Shown here one piece after another: positions 56,335-63,918 of a stretch of DNA of 64,000 nucleotides. The position numbers and the translations under genes were made by a program. Under the pieces are notes generated by a model. The model was not told the origin of the DNA. It searched no databases and worked only from the letters and a program-made list of their open reading frames with translations. The stretch is from CAKZQX01 sp034436755 (GTDB taxonomy: Bacteria; Chloroflexota; Chloroflexia; Chloroflexales; Chloroflexaceae), in the NCBI GenBank assembly GCA_034436755.1, contig DAOTVB010000022.1, forward strand, positions 1-64,000, in the 5' to 3' direction. How positions within the stretch are numbered: position 1 is the first letter of the stretch; every line of letters begins with the position of its first letter.

Positions 56335-57669
56335 TTGATCGCCAGGCAGCATATACAGTGCATGGTGGTTGTCTGCCTGCTTCTGATATTCATAACAGCA
56401 TGTGGCGGATCATCAGCGGCGGAAGCACTACCCACGCCCGAGGCAACTCCCGTACGCTCACCACGTACGGTTACGTTGCTGCTCTGGCATGCCTGGCCCG
56501 CACCTGAACATCAGGTTTTGGCAACCCTGATTGATCGGTATAATCAGTCACAGGCGCAGACGCAGGTTATCCCCCACGCCGTGCCGCTCGCTTCGCTGAC
56601 CGCGGAGCTGCGGGCAGCAACCCTGAGCGGTGGGGGGCCACATCTCATCATCTTGAAGAGCCATACCCTCGGTGGGCTGGTGCAGGATGGTCTGTTACTG
56701 CCACTAGATGAACAGATATCCCCCAGTGAGCGCAACCGGCTCCTGCCGACCGCCCTGGATGGCGCACTTGTACAAACCGACGGCGGCAGTCGCGCACTCT
56801 ATGGCCTGCCGCTAACATTCGATACCCTGGTTCTCTATTATAATCAGGCGAACCTTACGGTACCGCCCGACAATACCGCCACCCTGCTACGTACGGCGCG
56901 GGGCCTGACCGATGCGACGACCCAGCCGCCGGTATGGGGGCTGGCCTACACGCTCTCGTTGGATAAGACCATTGGCTATCTCTACGCATTTGGCGGGCGC
57001 ATCTTTGATGAAGAGGGTAATCTGGTTCTGGCGGGCAGCGGGCGGGCCGGGGTGGAACAGTGGCTCGAGTGGCTGCTGGAACTTCGCCAGGATCAACAGA
57101 TCCTGGCCGTGAATGACGGCATTGTTGTGGATAGTGCGCTGAAATCACAGGAAGCATTAATGACCATTGACTGGGCGCATGCGCTCCCGGAATACCAGGC
57201 CCTCTGGGGCGATCAGTTGGGTGTTGCCACCTTACCCGTCCTGAGTGGCCCGAATCGCGCACCACAACCCTATGTGCAGAGCGAGGTTATCAGTATCAAT
57301 GCCCGCGTAGGTGATACGGACGAACAGCAGGCCGCGCTGGATTTTGTACGCTACCTGCTCACCACAGATGCGCAGACCGCCCTGCTTGCCGCCGGGAAAC
57401 AACCGGCCGTCCGTGATCTTGCCCTGCGGGAGGCAGTTTTTGGGTGGGAACTGGCCCGCACCATACGGACGCAGGCGCGACAGGGCCAGGCTATGCCCAA
57501 CAGCCCACTCATGAACGACATTGTCCTGGAAGAATTGGAACGTATGCAGTTGCGCGTCCTGCGCAACCTGGCAACCCCGGCAGAGGCAGTTACAGCGGCT
57601 GAGATCGCCCTGCGCCAGCGCCTGGGCCTGCCCGAGGAGACCGGCGACACCAACGGCGTGGGGCAGTAA
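56335..57669 (+). CDS. ABC transporter extracellular solute-binding lipoprotein (sugar type)
   Basis: A 444-residue lipoprotein. The signal helix VVVCLLLIFITAC ends in a lipobox cysteine at about residue 22, and a Pro/Thr-rich linker follows. The mature part resembles family 1 sugar-binding proteins: TVTLLLWHAWPAPEH, ALYGLPLTFDTLVLYYN, a YAFGGRIFD segment, and the C-terminal ALDFVRYLLTTDAQ. It would deliver an oligosaccharide or related solute to a membrane importer, but no permease or ATPase gene is next to it. I chose TTG 56335 because GCGAGG precedes it and it gives a basic n-region; ATG 56362 would shorten the signal. Confidence 0.85.
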   Translation: MIARQHIQCMVVVCLLLIFITACGGSSAAEALPTPEATPVRSPRTVTLLLWHAWPAPEHQVLATLIDRYNQSQAQTQVIPHAVPLASLTAELRAATLSGGGPHLIILKSHTLGGLVQDGLLLPLDEQISPSERNRLLPTALDGALVQTDGGSRALYGLPLTFDTLVLYYNQANLTVPPDNTATLLRTARGLTDATTQPPVWGLAYTLSLDKTIGYLYAFGGRIFDEEGNLVLAGSGRAGVEQWLEWLLELRQDQQILAVNDGIVVDSALKSQEALMTIDWAHALPEYQALWGDQLGVATLPVLSGPNRAPQPYVQSEVISINARVGDTDEQQAALDFVRYLLTTDAQTALLAAGKQPAVRDLALREAVFGWELARTIRTQARQGQAMPNSPLMNDIVLEELERMQLRVLRNLATPAEAVTAAEIALRQRLGLPEETGDTNGVGQ

Positions 57670-57698
57670 CCTGCCGCGCCAGTCGTCCGACGCACGTC

Positions 57699-57719
57699 AT
57701 CTGCTCGGTGCGAGCAGAT
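57699..57719 (+). terminator. Hairpin after the solute-binding protein gene
   Basis: ATCTGCTCG (57699-57707) and CGAGCAGAT (57711-57719) form a perfect 9-bp stem with loop GTG, 30 bases after the stop codon. No T-run follows. Confidence 0.5.
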
Positions 57720-57782
57720 CATAGCAATTACACTCTGACCCGATTTTATCGGCTTGCTGCCGATTGATACCGAGAAAACCAG

Positions 57783-57811
57783 TTGCCCTTCATCAAAAAA
57801 TGTAGTAGAAT
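57783..57811 (+). promoter_or_regulatory. Predicted promoter of the roadblock/LC7 gene
   Basis: TTGCCC (57783-57788), a 17-base spacer and TAGAAT (57806-57811), about 100 bases before the start codon. Confidence 0.6.
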
Positions 57812-57914
57812 GAGCGCGAATGGCCGTCTACCACGGCCTCACATTGCTGGTTTTGCCCCAGCACAATCTAGCCTCTTTTCCACAACTGGCTGACGGCCTT
57901 TAAGGAGGAGCTGA

Positions 57915-58283
57915 ATGGCAAGCAGAACCGAAGAGATGGTGCGGCATCTCAAGGCTTTAAGTATGAATACACCAGATATCGAGGCGTCGGCGGTGGTGAG
58001 TGTTGATGGCCTGATTATGGCCTCGGCGTTGCCAGCCGATGTTGAGGAAGATCGCGTATCGGCTATGAGTGCCGCAATGCTCTCGCTGGGTGAACGTATT
58101 GCAAGTGAGTTACGGCGTGGTCAACTCGACCAGGTCTTTGTCCGTGGTGAGGAAGGCTACGTCATCTTGATGGCTATCGGTGAGGAGGCGGTGTTGACGG
58201 CACTGGCGCATAGCCGCGCCAAACTGGGTCTGGTCTTCCTGGATATGCGGCGTACTGCCACCGAACTGATCAACCTGGTATAG
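57915..58283 (+). CDS. Roadblock/LC7 domain protein
   Basis: A 122-residue single-domain protein of the roadblock/LC7 fold. Typical segments are ASAVVSVDGLIMASALP, the central helix AAMLSLGERIASEL, and GYVILMAIGEEAVLTALA. In bacteria this fold (MglB and relatives) regulates small Ras-like GTPases in polarity, motility or signalling; no GTPase gene is near. A strong ribosome site, AAGGAGGAG, precedes ATG 57915 by 6 bases, so it is probably well expressed. Length equals that of the family. The role is not predictable from context. Confidence 0.9.
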   Translation: MASRTEEMVRHLKALSMNTPDIEASAVVSVDGLIMASALPADVEEDRVSAMSAAMLSLGERIASELRRGQLDQVFVRGEEGYVILMAIGEEAVLTALAHSRAKLGLVFLDMRRTATELINLV

Positions 58284-58405
58284 CTGGCGCAACACGGTTT
58301 TGAACCGGTCTGATGGTCACTGCAACGAATGTGTTAATCCGTTCGTGTGTATCTACCGTCGTCAATGTTCTCGTTTGCCCCTCCTTATGAGTGTAGGCTG
58401 ACCCG

Positions 58406-58430
58406 GCCAGGTGGTTCCCTTCCACCTGGC
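58406..58430 (+). terminator. Terminator-like hairpin after the roadblock gene
   Basis: GCCAGGTGG (58406-58414) and CCACCTGGC (58422-58430) form a perfect 9-bp stem with a 7-base loop, about 120 bases after the stop codon. It is followed by TGCGTTATTG. Confidence 0.5.
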
Positions 58431-58561
58431 TGCGTTATTGTCAACACTTCTGGAGACCCGGTCAGGCATCCCATGCAGCAGCGTTCGATGGGACGCCTTG
58501 CTCAAAGACCCCCAGATTCTCAACGAGATCATACCACCGCGTCACACGTTCAGCCCGGAGC

Positions 58562-58596
58562 AGGTGCAACCGGACACCTGCCGTCCGGTTGCACCT
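58562..58596. repeat. Perfect 14-bp inverted repeat
   Basis: AGGTGCAACCGGAC (58562-58575) and GTCCGGTTGCACCT (58583-58596) pair perfectly around the loop ACCTGCC. Its sequence is unrelated to the composite elements that begin 50 bases later. No T-tract follows. Confidence 0.7.
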
Positions 58597-58643
58597 ACCA
58601 TACTGTCCTTATCTGATTTGATACATGGTTCATCAAACTGGGC

Positions 58644-58770
58644 ATTTCACCCGGTGAATGGCAGACGCGCCTGCGGCAGCATGGTACTCCTTATTCTTCT
58701 TTTTTCAAAAAATCCACTTCGTGAATTTTTTTTGAAAAAAGGTTACGGTTGCTTCCACCCTGCCGGAGGC
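58644..58770 (+). repeat. Composite hairpin element, unit F (cluster 3)
   Basis: Forward orientation. The small hairpin is ATTTCAC/GTGAAT (58644-58659). The outer arms are GCCTGCGGCAGCATGGTAC (58669-58687) and CCACCCTGCCGGAGGC (58755-58770). The inner stem at about 58700-58740 is imperfect: two extra T in the right arm and one mismatch. A half palindrome follows at 58795-58806. Confidence 0.8.
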
Positions 58771-58795
58771 TGAAATACCTTTCAGGTCACACAAC

Positions 58796-58984
58796 TTACG
58801 CGGTGGCGTTCAAACCGGACGTTTGAACAGATGAAAGCTCGTCTCGCCTGCGGCAGCATGGTACGTTTTCGATCTTTTTGGAAAAAAAGTGGCTCTCCGA
58901 GCCACTTTTTTCCAAAAAGGATATCCGATTCCACCCTGCCGGAGGCGAAATGTCCTTTCGAGTCAGTAACCGCGTAACTCGTGT
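58796..58984 (+). repeat. Composite hairpin element, unit G (cluster 3), near-identical to unit A
   Basis: Forward orientation. It differs from 11181-11370 at only four positions in about 190 bases: one T-to-C in the right inner arm (58902), one missing T in the same arm, and two G-to-A changes. The outer arms are 58846-58861 and 58931-58946; the inner stem is 58874-58895 with 58899-58919. This is clear evidence of recent duplication or transposition. Confidence 0.9.
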
Positions 58985-59150
58985 CAGGTCACAGGAGTTA
59001 CGCGGTTACTATGCAAACTGGACGTTCCACCCGATGGAACCCCGATTCGCCTGCGGTAGCATGGTACTCGCTTTATCTTTTTCACAAAAACTTTACACTT
59101 TGTGTAAAATTTTTGTGAAAAAGCATGGTTTCTTCCGCCCTGCCGGAGGC
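58966..59150 (+). repeat. Composite hairpin element, unit H (cluster 3)
   Basis: Forward orientation. It has a perfect 15-bp palindrome GTAACCGCGTAACTC (58966-58980) with 58995-59009, and a small hairpin GTTCCA/TGGAAC (59024-59040). The outer arms are 59049-59066 and 59135-59150. The inner stem is 22 bp (59077-59098 with 59102-59123, loop TTT) with one mismatch. Two further half sites (CACGTAACTC) lie at 59175-59184 and 59201-59210. Confidence 0.85.
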
Positions 59151-59323
59151 GGAATCTCCTGCCGGGTCAACGACCACGTAACTCCTTTCAGGTCAGGGAC
59201 CACGTAACTCGTGTAATTTGATTGGTCTGGTTCGTCTGATGGAGATGGGATGGGGCACGGGGCGGAGTGGTGGGAACGGCTACTCGCAGCACCGGCTTAC
59301 CCCGGCACCACCGAGAGCCACTG

Positions 59324-59363
59324 ACGGGGTGACACAAACAACCATACGTTTATGTCACCCCGT
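59324..59363. terminator. Terminator-like inverted repeat between cluster 3 and the AIM24 gene
   Basis: ACGGGGTGACA (59324-59334) pairs perfectly with TGTCACCCCGT (59353-59363) across an 18-base loop. It lies 53-92 bases beyond the stop codon of the minus-strand AIM24-family gene. Confidence 0.5.
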
Positions 59364-59415
59364 TCCCGGCAGTTCCAGGTAGCATCCTGCACAACAGATG
59401 GTACAGATAATACGA

Positions 59416-60246
59416 CTACTGTCGTCCCTCAAGGAAGTTACCAAGGTTGAACCCCCCACCGCTACTACCACCGTCGCCCGAACTGGGCATGTATTGCGCA
59501 ATCTTACGGGCCAGGTTCATCGCCGGCATGGTCTGGAGCCAGATCCGCCCGGGACCACGCAGGGTTGACAGAAACAACCCCTCACCCCCGAATAAGACAT
59601 TCTTAAACCCGCGCACCATCTCGACATCAAAGTCAACGCTGGGCTCAAACATCGCCACATGGCCGGTGTCCACCTTGAGTACCTGATTGGCCTCCAGCGT
59701 ATACTCAACAATTTCACCGTCCAGTTCTACAAACGTCAGCCCTGGCCCGGTCAGGCTCTGCATAATAAAGCCCTCACCACCAAAGAACCCGGTGCCCAAC
59801 CGCCGCCGGAAGTGAATATCCAGTTGGACGCTACGCTCGGCGCACATAAACGCGTCTTTCTGGCAGATGATCTGCTGGCCCTCTCCCAGATGCAGCGGCA
59901 CAATTTTCCCGGGAAACTCCGCCGAGAAGCCGATCAGACCCGTGCCTCCCCGCGAACTAAACGTCACCATAAAGATCGACTCGCCCGAGAACATGCGCTT
60001 GAAGGCACCGCCAAGGCCACCTTCCATGTTAGTCTGCATGTCGATATTGGCGCTCATCCAGCTCATGCCACCGCGCTCGGAGAAGACCTGCTGGCCCTCA
60101 GCCAGTTGAATAACAACCGCCTGGAGCGTCGTACCGATAATCTGATACTCGACACCCGTCGTGCCGCGCCCTTTATCCACCACCGTTGGGTCGGGCAGAT
60201 CGATCCGCTCGCCAGGACTATGGTCGTAGTAATTTTGTGTACTCAT
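59416..60246 (-). CDS. AIM24/TIGR00266-family protein
   Basis: A 276-residue protein of the AIM24 family, a beta-helical or propeller-like fold with repeated Gly-rich turns. Typical segments are GTTLQAVVIQLAEGQQVFSE, GGLGGAFKRMFSGES, SSRGGTGLIGFSAEFPGKIV and FGGEGLFLSTLRGPGRIWLQ. The C-terminus is a short Gly/Ser tail ending FNLGNFLEGRQ. The family is widespread but its bacterial function is not settled; the mitochondrial homologue acts in membrane organisation. ATG 60246 follows AAGGAGGTG by 5 bases. It lies 101 bases downstream of rho on the same strand, so it may share its transcript. Confidence 0.9.
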   Translation of the reverse strand: MSTQNYYDHSPGERIDLPDPTVVDKGRGTTGVEYQIIGTTLQAVVIQLAEGQQVFSERGGMSWMSANIDMQTNMEGGLGGAFKRMFSGESIFMVTFSSRGGTGLIGFSAEFPGKIVPLHLGEGQQIICQKDAFMCAERSVQLDIHFRRRLGTGFFGGEGFIMQSLTGPGLTFVELDGEIVEYTLEANQVLKVDTGHVAMFEPSVDFDVEMVRGFKNVLFGGEGLFLSTLRGPGRIWLQTMPAMNLARKIAQYMPSSGDGGSSGGGFNLGNFLEGRQ

Positions 60247-60347
60247 GCAACACCTCCTTGTGCGTTCTGTCGGGGTTATTGGGAACATACAGACATGAAC
60301 GATAGCGCGGTCGATTTTGGCGACCAGACGCAACAGATCATTCCAGG

Positions 60348-61598
60348 TCAGGGATTCTTACTGAGCGTCGCCAGGAACTCTTCGTTCGTGCGGGTCTTCG
60401 CCATACGGGTCAGCATCAACTCGGTGCCCTCGTTATCGCCAAGCATACTGACCATCCGCCGTAGTGTCCAGACCTGGCGCAGCAACTCGGGGGGCAGCAG
60501 CAACTCCTCGCGCCGGGTACTGCTGCGCTGAATATCGAGTGCCGGGAAGATCCGCTTCTCGGCCAGGCGCCGGTCGAGATGCAACTCCATATTACCGGTG
60601 CCCTTAAACTCTTCGTAAATCACATCATCCATGCGGCTGCCCGTATCAACCAGACAGGTAGCAATAATGGTCAGACTGCCGCCGTGTTCGATATTGCGGG
60701 CCGCGCCAAAGAAGCGCTTGGGCGGATAGAGCGCTACCGGGTCAATACCACCGGAGAGCGTACGCCCACTCGGCGGCATATCCAGGTTGTAGGCACGCGC
60801 CAGGCGGGTGATCGAGTCCATCAGGACCACGACATCCATCCCGCCTTCGACCAGACGCTTGGCCCGTTCCAGGGTCATCTCGGCAACTTTGGTGTGATCT
60901 TCCACGGGCTCATCAAAGGTAGAAGAGATCACATCACCCTTGACACTGCGCCGCATATCGGTCACTTCTTCCGGACGTTCACCGATAAGCAGCACCATCA
61001 GTTGTACTTCGGGATGGTTGGTCGTAATACCGTTCGCAATGGCTTTAAGGAGCAGCGTCTTCCCGGCCTTGGGAGGGGAAACAATCAGCCCACGCTGACC
61101 ACGACCAATCGGTGCAATCAGGTCAACCAGGCGCGTTGAGAGAATATTATGTTCAGTTTCAAGCCGGAGTTGTTGATTGGGAAAGATCGGCGTCAGTTGA
61201 TCAAATGATGGGCGCTTCCGGGCCGTTTCCGGGTCCATCCCATTAATCAACTCAACCCGGAGCAGCGAGAAGAAGCGTTCACTCTCTTTCGGTGGACGAA
61301 TCTGCCCCCAGATGCGGTCGCCGGTACGCAGTCCAAAGCGGCGAATCTGCGACTGCGAGACATAGACATCATCGGGGCCGGGCAACATCCGATCGCCGCG
61401 CAAAAAACCAAACCCGTCAGAAACAATATCCAGAATACCGTCACTAAACGTATTTCCCGCCTCTTCGGTCTGGGCCTGTAATAGTTTGAAGATCAAATCA
61501 TGTTTCTTGAGGCCACTCACCCCGCTAATACCGCTATTACGCGCCAGTTCACGTAGATCAGCGAGGGTTTTCGATTCTAATTCAGCAACATTGACCAT
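60348..61598 (-). CDS. rho: Transcription termination factor Rho
   Basis: A 416-residue hexameric RNA helicase that ends transcription at C-rich, unstructured RNA. The N-terminal Rho domain has LADLRELARNSGISGVSGLK, the RNA-binding cold-shock-like part has DGFGFLRGD and VYVSQSQIRRFGL, and the ATPase has the P-loop SPPKAGKTLLLKAIA, Walker B VVVLMDSITRLARAYN and PPSGRTLSGGID in the Q-loop region. Length is normal, with no lineage insert. ATG 61598 follows AAGGAG by 8 bases. It is preceded by a 574-base non-coding gap after apt. Confidence 0.97.
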   Translation of the reverse strand: MVNVAELESKTLADLRELARNSGISGVSGLKKHDLIFKLLQAQTEEAGNTFSDGILDIVSDGFGFLRGDRMLPGPDDVYVSQSQIRRFGLRTGDRIWGQIRPPKESERFFSLLRVELINGMDPETARKRPSFDQLTPIFPNQQLRLETEHNILSTRLVDLIAPIGRGQRGLIVSPPKAGKTLLLKAIANGITTNHPEVQLMVLLIGERPEEVTDMRRSVKGDVISSTFDEPVEDHTKVAEMTLERAKRLVEGGMDVVVLMDSITRLARAYNLDMPPSGRTLSGGIDPVALYPPKRFFGAARNIEHGGSLTIIATCLVDTGSRMDDVIYEEFKGTGNMELHLDRRLAEKRIFPALDIQRSSTRREELLLPPELLRQVWTLRRMVSMLGDNEGTELMLTRMAKTRTNEEFLATLSKNP

Positions 61599-62172
61599 AC
61601 GTATACTCCTTAGGATAGGTTCAATGCAAAGCGAGCAGTAATATGTTCATGCCAGGGCACAGCGAATCTTGACCATGCGGTTATGCAACCGTATCACCGC
61701 TCAATCAGCATAATAAAGATTTCTGGTGTGCGTGGAAAACCATACCGGGGCATCTCCACGCGCATACCATCAGGCAGGTTGAGTCAGTCCACCCCTGGGC
61801 CGCTGTTTGCATATATAACATAGCGTGTTGTTCTTTTGAGGAAGCATCGTGGATAGAAAGGGCTGTTATTCAATACATGCACCGCCGTACAGCGTATGCC
61901 GAAGAAATGCGTTTGGATTGTCCGATGAGTATGGAAACGTAGTTGGGGAACTCGTCTTGGGAGTACCAGACGGTACTGCTCCTAAACCAACAGAGGATGC
62001 CAGCGCAGTACCGTGTTCCTCATCGTAAGTATAACATATGCGTCAATAGTTTGCAATAAGCTTACGTTGTGATGCCATCCATAGCAAACCTACGCTGGAC
62101 GACCATACCAGACAGAGCTACACCCAGAATTATCGTAGCATCGGAGATTGGCTAATGTCGTATCCCGCATAA
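61599..62172. other. Long non-coding region upstream of rho
   Basis: These 574 bases between apt and rho contain no gene. A small hairpin GGAGTACC/GGTACT-CTCC is at 61959-61982. In other bacteria rho is autoregulated through its leader; here the gap is long enough for a leader, but I see no recognisable riboswitch or RNA family. Confidence 0.4.
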
Positions 62173-62694
62173 TCAAAACTGGATAAGCGAGAAGATAGGA
62201 TACTGTTGAAGACGTTCACGCCCATTCAAGAATGTCAATTCGACCAGAAACGCTACTTCCTCGACAATACCACCGGCCTGCTCGACCAGGCCGCATGTTG
62301 CACTAATCGTGCCACCAGTTGCCAGCAAATCATCAATGACCAGGGTGCGCATGCCCGCATCGAAGGCATCCCGATGGATCTCCAACTTATTGACGCCATA
62401 CTCCAGGGCATACTCAGCCAGGTAGGTATCGGCGGGCAGCTTCCCCGGCTTGCGCACCGGCACAAACCCGATACCCAGTTCATAGGCCAGCGGCGCACCA
62501 AAGATAAACCCACGCGACTCTATCCCAACAATGACATCAACCGGGCGTTCCGTATAGCGTGCGGCCAGCGTCTTAATCGTGTAACGAAAGGCTTCCTTAT
62601 CCCGCAGCAGGGGGGTAATATCTTTGAACTGGATACCCGGAACAGGAAAATCAGGAATATTCCGAATCAGTGCAACGAGTTGTTCCTCGGTCAT
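62173..62694 (-). CDS. apt: Adenine phosphoribosyltransferase
   Basis: A 173-residue enzyme of purine salvage: adenine + PRPP gives AMP + PPi. Landmarks are IPDFPVPGIQFKDITPLL, VIVGIESRGFIFGAPLAYE, VPVRKPGKLP and the PRPP loop VIDDLLATGGTISAT. ATG 62694 gives the family N-terminus (MTEEQL); a longer frame starts at 62739 inside the end of corA. GGAGGT lies about 12 bases upstream. It is 35 bases downstream of corA on the same strand, so the two are probably one operon. Confidence 0.96.
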   Translation of the reverse strand: MTEEQLVALIRNIPDFPVPGIQFKDITPLLRDKEAFRYTIKTLAARYTERPVDVIVGIESRGFIFGAPLAYELGIGFVPVRKPGKLPADTYLAEYALEYGVNKLEIHRDAFDAGMRTLVIDDLLATGGTISATCGLVEQAGGIVEEVAFLVELTFLNGRERLQQYPIFSLIQF

Positions 62695-62729
62695 ACGCGC
62701 CCTAAACCTCCCATGACTTGATACGATGT

Positions 62730-63707
62730 TCACACCCACCCACGATACCGAAAATAGATATACATCCCCAACGCCAGAATCACCATAACCACCAGCGAAA
62801 ACGGCAACGCCCAGGGCTCCTCCTGAAACGGTAACGGAACATTCATGCCAAGAATACTCGCCACCAGGGTCATCGGCAGCAGGATAACGGAGATCAGGGT
62901 GAAGATCTTCATCACCTCGTTGATGCGGTGCGAAGTCAGGCTGTCGAGCGTGGCATTCAGGCTAACGACAATCTCGTTCTGCTCTTCCAGCATATCCCAG
63001 ACCTTCGCCAGACTGTCCGTCAGGTCGCCAAAGTAGACATCCTCATCGACGTGGAGAAACGCCCGCTCACGCAACTCCAGCGAACGCACAACCGGGATAT
63101 TGGGCCGAATAATGCGCCGCAGCGTAATAATATCGTGCCGCACAAAGGAGAGTTCCTGCACCGTCTCCTGGACATTGCGGTTGAAGATCCCATCTTCGAT
63201 CCGATCAACATTGGCATCAACCCGGTAGAGCATACGAAAACACTCGTTGATCAGGGTATTGATAATCCGATACAGCAGGTAGCCTGACCCACGGCTCATA
63301 ATTTTGGCCCGCACCTGCTCGCTGGATGTACTGCTGGAAACAAGCCGGGTTAATGGTTTTAAACGCCCATCATGTAGCGTAATAATATAGTCCCGCCCGG
63401 CGAAAATGTCAATCTCACTCACCACGGAGATGCGCCGGTTCGCATCAAAAACCGGGAAGTGCAACACCAGGAAGACATACTCACGCTCCTGATCATCGTC
63501 GATCTGGGGACGCTGCAGGCGCGACAGCACGTCTTTCAGGTGCAGGGGATGGAAGTGATAGCGCTCACTCAGGAACGTCACCTCATCATCGCCCGGGCGC
63601 ACTACATCCAGCCAGATCAGCCCGCCGTGCTCGATCCGCTGCTGCTCCGTCTGCTGTGTGGGTGGAGACGGCAGTTTTGTATTTGGACGATGCTTGCGTG
63701 CAATCAT
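62730..63707 (-). CDS. corA: CorA-family divalent metal transporter
   Basis: A 325-residue membrane channel for Mg2+ or Co2+. A large cytosolic N-terminal domain (about 1-260) with the LIWLDVVRPGDDE start is followed by two membrane helices at the C-terminus. The signature GMN is present in SILGMNVPLP between them, ending with the short basic tail RYRGWV. ATG 63707 follows AGGA by 7 bases. It is upstream of apt in the same direction. Cobalt import might support the cobalamin genes, but no direct link is visible. Confidence 0.94.
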   Translation of the reverse strand: MIARKHRPNTKLPSPPTQQTEQQRIEHGGLIWLDVVRPGDDEVTFLSERYHFHPLHLKDVLSRLQRPQIDDDQEREYVFLVLHFPVFDANRRISVVSEIDIFAGRDYIITLHDGRLKPLTRLVSSSTSSEQVRAKIMSRGSGYLLYRIINTLINECFRMLYRVDANVDRIEDGIFNRNVQETVQELSFVRHDIITLRRIIRPNIPVVRSLELRERAFLHVDEDVYFGDLTDSLAKVWDMLEEQNEIVVSLNATLDSLTSHRINEVMKIFTLISVILLPMTLVASILGMNVPLPFQEEPWALPFSLVVMVILALGMYIYFRYRGWV

Positions 63708-63848
63708 AGTCAGTCCTACGTGCTACTGCCGACATGCGGTAATCTGCGGCTATCAGGTGGGATCAGCACTATTATACCCTGCCTGACATCCAGAGGCAAC
63801 TTATGGGTTTGCACACCATATGCACCGGGCAATCCGAGGGTTTTCGCA

Positions 63849-63877
63849 TTGACAGTAAGAGACGACCTGAGTACAAT
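63849..63877 (+). promoter_or_regulatory. Consensus promoter at the right edge
   Basis: A perfect TTGACA (63849-63854), a 17-base spacer and TACAAT (63872-63877). It points to the right, away from corA. Confidence 0.7.
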
Positions 63878-63918
63878 CCAATTCAAGGTGACCATTCGTT
63901 TAAACTGAGTTGTGTTCA

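Noticed and set aside
55559..59210. CRISPR array
   Set aside because: The repeats are long composite hairpins with variable stems and the spacing is not of spacer type; no cas genes are near.
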